From: Agaricus subrufescens
Taxonomy: Eukaryota; Basidiomycota; Agaricomycetes; Agaricales; Agaricaceae
NCBI GenBank assembly: GCA_029945375.1
Contig: JAQOTE010000043.1
Span: 1-23,498 of the forward strand
Reading direction: 5' to 3'
Length of the DNA stretch: 23,498 bases
Shown here: in pieces, positions 16,433-23,498 of the stretch
Position numbering within the stretch: the stretch's first letter is position 1
Layout of the letters: the number at the start of each line of letters is the position of its first letter
The notes under the pieces: model-generated
Seen by the model: only the letters and a program-made list of their open reading frames with translations
Databases searched by the model: none
Told to the model about the DNA's origin: nothing
Program-made: the position numbers and the translations under genes

Positions 16433-18685
16433 TTTTTTTTTTTTTATAATCAATGGCACCTCTCGGTGGACCTTCTATTAAACTAGCTATACAACATCCG
16501 GTTAGATACTCCGGGCTTACTAGTCTAATACGGATGCCTTAACGCGTATCCAATAGGGGCACGAACCCATTACATGAAGTCAAACTTACAAAGGTGCAAA
16601 AGAAACGTATCTGCGTGATGAGGTCAAGCGCTCGAAGAGAAAAGAAAAAACAAAGCATATGAATCGAAATGTTGAGGCAAAGAAAGTACAGACCGAAACG
16701 AGCTACAAGCTCAAGCAAACATCTCCGTAAGTCCAAGCCCCGCATCTACCAGCATGATGACTGGCGGTTTTCGTCACAGATGTTATAGTGAAAGGGAAAA
16801 ATGTTGGGTCCAGTCAACGCAAGGTCCCGAAAACGACCATGACAGCCGATTACTTCGTCGATGTGAACTGGCGGCGGAGCCAGTCCCGGTCGAACCGATT
16901 AGTCCAGAACGGACACGAAGTGTCTGTTGTAGAGTGCGCCGTCTTCTTCTTCTTGCTGGCGGAACAGTTGGCACAGTGGCGGTCGTCGGGATTGCGCTTC
17001 ATAGCAATCGCGGCCTGAACGTGCGAGTCGGCAGTGCGGACCCGCGCAGTGTGGACAGCGTATGCCCTTAGAGCGACATACGTCAGCATGATGACCCCAC
17101 CTCTGGCAGCGAGTGCAGAGAATGGAGCCAGGCCGGGGTGCAGCACCTCGGATTTGACAGTTGCGCCCTCCGATGAGGACGTGCTTACCGATGAAGTCGC
17201 GGGCCGTACGGCCTGAGACGGAGTCTTGAATATCCACCCACGTGACGCAGGTGTCAGAGTGTTTTGAGGTCCGCATGAATCGGACCGCGTGTTTGATGTG
17301 TCGGGTGAGGGAATTTCCGACAGGTGAGTCATGCATCGCGAGCCGGAAGGCGTCGCGCTGCGCATAGAGCCATAGGGCGGGGGAGGCCGGTACGAGTGGT
17401 ACGTCGATGATCTTCAAATACGACGTGGAGGTAGGAGTGGCGGCCTGGAGCGGGATGAGGCCGTTGGGGTCGACAAGGCGGCGGATGTGCCTAAGCACAC
17501 ACGCGGACTCGGGATGGGATAGTACCCGGGAAGCGGCAATGAAGATGCCGGTTCCCGAGTCAATGGAACTTTCGAGAACGACCTCAGAGTTGAGGTCGTC
17601 CTTAAGGTGGCGGTTACACTCCTTTAGGACTTCAGGAGTGATATTTTTGGCGCAGATGCTAGATCTGGCCGGGGGGGTGATGTGGACGCCTTTGCGAGAT
17701 GCGCCGTGCGTGGTGTGCTTGCCCTTGCGCGCCGGGGCACGCCTGGACACAGCAGGGGCAGTAGAGGGAGCTGGAGCCTTCGGGGAGGAGGGGAGGGGAG
17801 CCGGCTTGGCCTTGAGTGCGGACTTAGGAGGTGCTCGAACAGCTGCGGGTGCAGCCGGGGCACGCTTCCGAGTCGCGGCGGGTTTAGGAGTGGACCCAGG
17901 TGGTGTTTGGATCCGGACCTTCTTCGACTGAGGTGCCGCAGCCTCGTGCTCAACCTCGGCCATCGGGGACCGGGGTCGAGACTCGGGAGCACTCGGAGTC
18001 GAAGGTGGGGGGGGAGTGGGCTTGACTGGGGATGGAGGGGGCGGACCAGTCTGTGCGATGATAATGGCCAGCGCTGTCTCAAAAGAAACGTTGCCAGCCA
18101 TGTTCATGAACTCGACTTGCTTGAAGGCAGGCGAGTTGAGGATGTTGAAGATCAGAATCAGCAACTCTGAGGCGTAAGCCGCAAAGTCACCGTCTGGGGA
18201 GGTGGATTTGAGCATGTCGGACGCAGTGGCCAACATAGACGCAAGACGATTCTTCTTCCCTGGCACCGCCGAGGGCGCGTAGGGATTGGGAGTTGAGGGG
18301 GTGGATGGAGTGGCGGGGGCCTTGCCCTTGGCCGGAGTGTGCGGGCTCTGAGACACGTACGACAACGGGGTCGTCGCCGACGCTTGCGAAGGGCCTGCGG
18401 GGGTGGGGGTAGCGTAGGGGGAGGGCCCAACAGCTGCTAGCTGCTTGGCTCTCAGATGAACCGCATCTTCTCGAGACGAATTCGCGCCCGGGAGGTTGGC
18501 GCTTTGAGCTTTTGTGACTACCTCTAGGATGAGGGAGTGGCGCATCGTCGTCCAGTAGACCACCCTCCGTTATTAAATCCTCGTATCCATAGTGACCCAG
18601 GGCTGTAGAACGCGTTATATTCCTACTCAAGCACTTACTGAGACTTCCAAAGGGGAAGGTGGTGGTTGCGGTTCAAGGGGATGGA
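16433..18685 (-). mobile_element. L6: ORF1-only LINE-type element in Copia-D
   Basis: gaatctcccgaggt (16419-16432) and gaatctccgaggt (18686-18698) flank it, a target duplication differing by one C. Poly(T) 16433-16446 is the reversed A-tail and the terminal hairpin lies at 16455-16472. The 5' end reads ccccttgaaccgc with a hairpin leader. At 2.25 kb it has both ends and no enzyme ORF. Confidence 0.87.
16850..18594 (-). pseudogene. L6 gag-like ORF1, frameshifted at both ends
   Basis: The start is recognisable as atggatacgag at 18594, but small deletions just after it (gatttaata where L7 has gatttcgata) break the frame. The main frame is open through GPSQASATTPLSY, VPGKKNRLASMLATASDML, FNILNSPAFKQVEFMNMAG, HGASRKGVHITPPA and the first two knuckles to CPHCAGPH. 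A 2-bp loss near 17036 (ccgcactgcc where L7 has ccgcacactgcc) shifts the third knuckle and the C-terminus into another frame, which ends at TAA 16850-16852. It is closest to L7. Confidence 0.87.
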
Positions 18686-18698
18686 GAATCTCCGAGGT

Positions 18699-19543
18699 AG
18701 GAGACGGCATAGGCAATGTCGGGGCCGAGTGCGTGGTGGCTAGATACACGGGGGCGCTACGACGAGATAAGGGACTGACTTAAATACCGGCCACACTCAC
18801 TCCAAGTGAGGGAACAATGTCCGAGAGCTCAGATCCAGGAGGTAGAGGTGTGGAAAGGGAGTTAGAATCGTCCATATTGAACCATTCTAGGAGCTCCTTG
18901 ATGTAGTGCTCTTGGGAGAGGGAGATGGAACGCTTAGAGCGATCCTGCTTCACCTGAATGCCCAGCAGAAGTGTGGTAGAGCCTAGATCTCGCAGTTTGA
19001 AGTGCCTAGACAGCTCCGAGACAGCAGAGGCCATGGCAGCATCGCTTTTAGAGACTAGGGTAATGTCATCAATGAAGACAGGCACTATGACCTTGATGTC
19101 TCCCTTGGAATAGATGTAGATAGAGTTGTCGGAGCGAAGTCTGGAGTAGCCAATACCCTCTAGAACACCTCGGAGCTTCTTACTCCACTGTCTGGCAGCC
19201 TGCTTAAGGCCATAGAGCGATTTACGGAGCCTGAAGACCATATTAGGGCCTCCAGTGTGGTAGCCCTCTGGTTGCCTCATGTAGATCTCCTCCTCGATTT
19301 CCCCATAAGTGAAGGCAGAGGAGATGTCAACAGAACACATTTTGTAGCCTTCTCTAGCAGCCAGAGCTATAATGAGTCTCAGAGAGGCAGGGCGGAATGT
19401 AGGGGCAAAGACCTCGGTGTAATCAAAGCCAGGACGTTGGGAGCAGCCTTTAGCAACAAGGCGAGCCCTATAGCGCTCAATTGAGCCGTCGGCATGCCTT
19501 TTCACCTTGAAAACCCAGCCAGAGTTGACTACCTTCTTACCAC
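18699..19543 (-). pseudogene. Copia-D reverse transcriptase fragment
   Basis: From the L7 junction: VVNSGWVFKVKRHADGSIERYRA and AKGCSQRPGFDYTEVFAP, then VDISSAFTYGEIEEEIYM with the first catalytic Asp, LRKSLYGLKQAARQW, and FIDD (19065-19076). The frame is open to SELSDIVPSLG near 18800. Beyond that lies a patch of about 90 bp (18705-18795) where nearly every run of bases differs from Copia-C and the frame is lost. Confidence 0.9.
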
Positions 19544-19638
19544 ATCATCCCTTCTTGAACCGCAACCACCACCTTCCTCTTTTGGAAGTCTCAGTGGAAG
19601 TGCTTGAGTAGGAATATACTGCGTTCTACAGCTCTGCT

Positions 19639-21375
19639 ATGGATACGAGAGAGGATTTCGATAACGGAGGGTGGTCTACGGACGACAATGTGCCACTCCC
19701 CGAAGCGTTACAGGCCGCGGTCCTCAAAACACCGCAAACCCCCAAGGCGACTCGTCTGGAGAAGATGAGGGTCTCGTTTGAGAACCCGAGCAGCTCAAGG
19801 CTGCTGGGCCCCTCGCCACCCCCCACCCCTACAGGAGAAGGCCCTTCGCAAGCGTCGGCGACGACCCCATTGTCGTACGCGTCTCGGAGCCCGCACACTC
19901 CTGGTAACCCCCCAGCTACCCCCTCCCGCGCCTCTTCGATCTTCTCGCCCTCTGCGGTGCCAGGAAAGAAGAATTGACTCGCATCCATGTTGGCCACTGC
20001 GTCCGACATGGTCCGCTCCACCTCCCCAGATAAGGACTACGTGGCGTATGCCTCGGAGCTCCTGATTCTGATCTACAACCTTCTCAACTCCCCTGCCTAC
20101 AAGCAGATGGAGTTCATGAACATGACGGGCTCAACCTCATTTGAGGAAGCGCTCGCCATCATCATCGCGCAGACTGGCCCGCCCCCTCCATCCCCAGTCA
20201 AACCCCCTGCCCCCACTCCTTCGACTCCGAGTGCTCCCGAGTCTCGACCCCGGTCCCCAATGGCCGAGGTTGAGCACGAGGCTGCGGCACCTCAGCCGAA
20301 GAAAGTCAGGATCCAATCGCCAACCGGATCCATTCCTAAACCCACCGCGACCCGGAAGCGTGCCCCGGCTGCACCCGCAGCTGTTCGAGCACCTCCCAAG
20401 TCCGCTCTCAAGGCCAAGCCGGCTCCCATCCCGTCCTCCCCCAAGGCCCCGGCTCCCTCTACTGCCCCTGCTGTGTCCAGGCGTGCACCAGCACGCAAGG
20501 GCAAGCACACGACTCATGGCGCTTCTCGCAAAGGCGTCCACATCACCCCCCCGGCCGGATCTAGTATCCGTGCTATTAATATCACTCCAGAAGTCTTGCT
20601 GGAGTGCAATCGCCACCTTAAGGACGATCTCAAATCCGAGGTCGTTCTCGAAAGTTCTATCGACTCGGGTACCGGCATCTTCATAGCCGCCTCCCGGGTA
20701 CTCTCCCATCCCGAGTCCACGTGCGTGCTTAGGCACATACGCCGCCTCGTCGACCCCAATGGCCTAGTCCCGCTCCAAGCCGCCACCCCTACCTCCACGT
20801 CCTATCTCAAGGTGATAGACGTACCACTCATCCCGGCCCCTCCCGCCTCATGGATAGTAGCTCAGCGCACCGCCTTCGTAGAGGCCATGCAAAAATCGCC
20901 GATCGGACAATCTCTCGCCCGACAAGTCAAGCACGCAGTCCGATTCATGCGGACTTCAAAACACTCTGACACCTGCGTCGCATGGGTGGACATTCAAGAT
21001 TCTGTCTCGGGCCGCACGGCCCGCGACTTCATCGGTAAGCACGTCCTCATTGGGGGGCGTAACTGTCAAATCCGAGGCGCTGCACCCCGGCCCGGCTCTA
21101 TCCTCTGCACTCGCTGCCAGAGGTGGGGTCATCATGCTGACGTATGCCGTTCAAAGGGCATACAGTGTCCACATTGCGCGGGTCCGCACACTGCCGACTC
21201 GCATGTCCAGGCCGCGATTGCTATGAAGCGCAATCCCGACGACCGCCACTGCGCCAATTGTTCCGCCAGCAAGAAGAAGAAGACGGCGCACTCCACAACG
21301 GACACCTCGTGTCCGTTCTGGACCAATAGGTTCGACCGGGACTGGCTCCGCCGCCAGTTCTCATCGACGAAGTAG
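19639..21375 (+). pseudogene. L7 gag-like ORF1, 579 codons with one TGA
   Basis: ATG 19639 gives MDTREDFDNGGW. The frame is continuous to TAG 21373-21375 except for TGA at 19975-19977 in VPGKKN*LASMLATASDM, where L6 has CGT (Arg), so CGA is the likely parent codon. The remaining parts are all intact: the conserved FMNM..SFEEALAIIIAQTG block, Pro/Ala linker, HGASRKGVHITPPAGSS, SYLKVIDVPLIPAPP, CVAWVDIQDSVSGRTARD, and knuckles CTRCQRWGHHADVC, CPHCAGPHTADSH and CANCSASKKKKTAHSTTDTSC. An N-terminally shorter product from ATG 19987 (462 codons) would keep every recognisable nucleic-acid-binding region. Confidence 0.88.
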
Positions 21376-21727
21376 TCGGCTGTCATGGTCGGTTTCGGGA
21401 GCTGTTGTATGCGCGCCCACAATTTCCATTCATGTTTTTTCATTTCGCTATCTCGTTCGCGTTTGGAGCCGCTGGTCGGAGGCTGGTGTATACGGGGCGA
21501 AGTACTATGGGGATGTTGGCTTGAGCGAAGGCTCGTCACGGTCTGTAGATTTCTTCGCTTCATCATATTTTTCTTTTGTTATGTGTGTTTCTGGTTCGGG
21601 TTCTTATGCGCTTGACCTCGTCACACGGATACGTTTCTTTCCCTCCACATGTAAGTGTTCGATTTTGTAGCGGTCTGGGGGCCCGTACATGGCAACGCGT
21701 TATGGCAGCCATATTAGACTAGTAAGC

Positions 21728-21787
21728 CCAGAGTATCTAACTGGATGTCGAATAGCTAGTTTAATAGAAGGTCCACCGAGAGGTGCC
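21728..21787 (+). promoter_or_regulatory. L7 3' UTR hairpins 2 and 3
   Basis: CCAG-agtatctaa-CTGG (21728-21744) keeps the pairing of L1 (CCGA/TCGG) with other bases. CACC-GAGA-GGTG lies within 21770-21787, just before the A-tail. Confidence 0.55.
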
Positions 21788-21814
21788 ATTGATTTTTAAA
21801 AAAAAAAAAAAAAA

Positions 21815-22477
21815 CTACATGCTTACGGAAGGCAGTTGATCGGCCAAGTCCTGTTGGCCTCGAGATTGAATATCTCGGTGTTACAAGCATCGACCCAGTG
21901 TTCCCTGTCAGGGGACTGCATAGCAAGCCTGTAGGTGCGAGGATCAGCTGTAGAAACAGCCCCAGCAAACTCAACCTCATAAACCGGTATCGGCTGAAAG
22001 AAGCTGACTTAAGTCACGTACATCTTCTGGGTCTCTAGCAGGCAGATTAGGTTGCCTGACCTTCCACCAGTCACCAGGAGGCTTCCGAACGCGCCCAGTG
22101 CGATGTGGCACTCTGGGAGGCTCAGGGGGCACTCCAGCAGTGGGAGGAGTCACAGGGAGCGGAATCAGAGCTTGTGGAGGTGGAGTAGCAGGGCTAGGAG
22201 GAGGAGGAGCAGGTAGAGGAGTCTCCTCTTCGAGAAGAACAGCAGGAGAACTGGGAATGGGAGGCTGAGAGCGAGCAGGAACAGGGCTAATATCACCCCC
22301 TTCATCTAGGAGAGGTGGCACTCCGAAATGCGACGTTGGTGGTGCAGGAGAAGGCTCAGAAGTAGTCTGAGGCTCAGGGGAGGGGGGAGGGCCAGCAAAT
22401 GACGGAACAGCATCAAGTTGGGCTTTAGAAGTCCCAGGAAAGTATCTTTCATCGATATCAGCTCTCTCCGAGATCAC
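21815..22477 (-). pseudogene. Copia-D linker region and reverse transcriptase N-terminus
   Basis: Minus-strand ISERADIDERYFPGTSKAQLD leads into a Pro/Ser-rich linker and RTGRVRKPPGDWWKV, as in Copia-A. Near 21985 a base is lost relative to Copia-A (gataccggtttatgagg against gatactgacttctatgagg), which ends this frame. The following AMQSPDREHWVDACNTEIFNLEANRTW codons continue in another frame up to L7. Confidence 0.87.
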
Positions 22478-23044
22478 AGAACGCTTAGTGACTGGATTGT
22501 AGAACTTCCAGCCTTTGTAGCCTGCAGGATAGCCTATAAAGACGCATTTTTCGTAGTGAGGCTCTAGAGAAGTCCTCTTATCTCATTGTACATGCACATA
22601 GGCAGTACACCCCCATACTCGGAGGTGGGAGACATCAGGCTTTCGCTTATAGAAGGCCTGGAAGGGTGTAGTCCCAGAGAGCGACGCTGTAGGCAGCCTA
22701 TTCCAGACATGGACCATAGAAGAGACACACTCCCCCCAGAAAGAGGCAGGAAGTCGAGATTCCGAGAGCATAGCAGTGATTCTTTCACCCATAGTCCTAT
22801 TAGCTCTCTCCGCAAGGCCATTCTGCTGAGGCCTGTTGCGAGTAGAATGCCTCCTTTCGATGCCAGACTGCTCCGTGAATGTTAGGAAGGCCTTAGACAT
22901 GTATTCACCGCCTTTATCGTCCTGTAGAGCCTGAATTTTGACTCCAAGTTGGTTCTCAGCCCAAGATTTGTAGACTTTGAACGCTTCAAAGGCTTCTGAC
23001 TTGCTTTTAAGCAAGTGTACAGCCCGGAATCATGTTTTGTCATC
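22478..23044 (-). pseudogene. Copia-D integrase with two CGA-to-TGA stops
   Basis: Minus strand: YKYWITFIDDKT, TGA (23030-23032), FRAVHLLKSKSEAFEAF, LQDDKGGEY, NGLAERANRTM, SFWGECVSSMVHVWNRLP, WGCTAYVHVQ, TGA (22583-22585), DKR. Copia-A has CGA at both stop positions. The second Asp and Glu of the triad are present, and the uninterrupted insertion site of N1 can be read here. Confidence 0.9.
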
Positions 23045-23498
23045 TATAAACGTGATCCAGTACTTGTAGCCTGAGTGGGAAGCAACTGGGAGCGGTCCAT
23101 GAAGGTCTGAATGCACCAGCTCAAGAGGGGATCGATTGTGATTGAGGGAGGGAGGAAATGGCAGTGAATGCATCTTGCCAGCAAGGCAGGGCTCGCATAT
23201 AGGGTCAGGGAGAGCATTAGAATCGAGTTTGAGGCCTGTAACAAGGTCGCCTCAACATAGACTTCACATCGGCATAATTGTGATGAATGAAGCAGCGATC
23301 TCTGGGGAGGTCGGCTGGCAGTGTAGAAACTGACAAAGCAGCCTCGGGTGATTGTAGAGCCATCTAGCTCAGCAGAGTTGTTGGAGTGAATGGTGGCCGT
23401 AAAAAGCGTTGTTCCCTTGCACTGGAAAGCGATAGAGCGAGCAGTGATGATGATATTGAAGCCCTTGTGCTGAGCAAGGTATAAACAAGACAGCAGAT
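23045..23498 (-). pseudogene. Copia-D GAG-pre-integrase region, frameshifted
   Basis: Minus strand, in three frames: QHKGFNIIITARSIAFQCKG and the following HSNNSAELDGSTITRGCF, then FIHHNYADVKSMLRR, then DLVTGLKLDSNALPDPICEP and CLAGKMHSLPFPPSLNHN. The HH of IHHNYADVK and the CX2C of CEPCLAGK form the HHCC zinc finger that precedes copia integrase cores. At least two frameshifts separate the pieces. The protease active site is not reached. Confidence 0.82.

Larger units (their letters stand above)
19544..21814 (+). mobile_element. L7: ORF1-only LINE-type element in Copia-D
   Basis: It starts atcatcccttcttgaaccgc with the hairpin leader, carries a gag with a single stop, has 422 nt of 3' UTR and ends in poly(A) 21798-21814. 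The flanks ctaccttcttac (left, ending near 19540) and ctacatgcttac (21815-21826) look like a decayed target duplication. Copia-D sequence resumes with gccaagtcctgttggcctcg. No endonuclease or reverse transcriptase ORF is present. Confidence 0.86.
15521..23498 (-). mobile_element. Copia-D: copia element inserted in L5, carrying L6 and L7, runs off right edge
   Basis: Blocks 15521-16432, 18699-19543 and 21815-23498 give, on the minus strand, GAG-pre-integrase, integrase, linker, reverse transcriptase, RNase H, polypurine tract and LTR. The LTR begins in the L5 3' UTR after gttat (15516-15520). It is heavily damaged by TGA codons (22583, 23030), indels and two scrambled patches (about 16180-16240, 18705-18795). 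The 5' LTR, gag and protease catalytic region lie outside the window. Confidence 0.9.

Noticed and set aside
478..16446. A fixed endonuclease target for the LINE-type insertions
   Set aside because: Comparing the sites of N1, L1, L2, L3, L4, L6 and L7 gave no shared motif. Insertion inside other elements is uninformative here because the whole window is transposon DNA.
1..23498. Search for CRISPR arrays, tRNA or rRNA genes and host genes
   Set aside because: Nothing beyond transposon sequence was seen. Repeats are LTR-internal, poly(A) tracts or N1 tandem units. Short host remnants cannot be excluded in 6985-6999 only.

Overview
The window is wall-to-wall retrotransposon sequence. I see no host gene, tRNA, rRNA or CRISPR array. 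Codon use, Ty1/copia pol proteins of fungal type and gag-like LINE proteins with three zinc knuckles suggest a filamentous fungus, probably a basidiomycete. That assignment is inference. Only one long reading frame is undamaged, the LINE gag at 4088-5989. I use the names Copia-A to Copia-D for the LTR elements, L1 to L7 for the gag-type LINE copies and N1 for a gagless relative.

Layout: a poly(A) tail of a LINE lying left of the window (1-23) abuts Copia-A (+, 24-6984, 5' part missing). Copia-A is split by N1 (488-1910, -) and L1 (4002-6416, +) and ends in a 298-bp 3' LTR. Fifteen bases of unassigned DNA (6985-6999) separate it from Copia-B (-, from 7000), which lies tail to tail with it. Copia-B is split by L2 (7966-10532, -), which itself carries the truncated L3 (8956-9341, +), and by the truncated L4 (11049-11938, -). 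At 12058 Copia-B is interrupted by Copia-C (-). Copia-C is interrupted at 13367 by L5 (+). L5 is interrupted at 15521 by Copia-D (-). Copia-D carries L6 (16433-18685, -) and L7 (19544-21814, +) and runs off the right edge. The nesting order is therefore Copia-B > Copia-C > L5 > Copia-D > L6/L7, and the missing halves should follow in reverse order to the right of the window.

How the parts work together: the copia elements are autonomous in design (integrase, reverse transcriptase, RNase H, LTRs, polypurine tract), but every copy seen is broken. Each LINE copy that reaches both element ends has a short 5' leader, one ORF for a gag-like RNA-binding protein and about 0.25-0.42 kb of 3' UTR, then poly(A). 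None has an endonuclease or reverse transcriptase ORF. They look like an ORF1-only, non-autonomous family that would need a partner LINE for its enzymes. N1 has the same ends around an unrelated repeat-rich body. The shared ends contain conserved short hairpins, some with compensatory changes. These are the most interesting signal in the window.

Decay: all the in-frame nonsense codons that can be compared with an intact paralogue in copia are CGA to TGA, as expected from C-to-T change at CpG.
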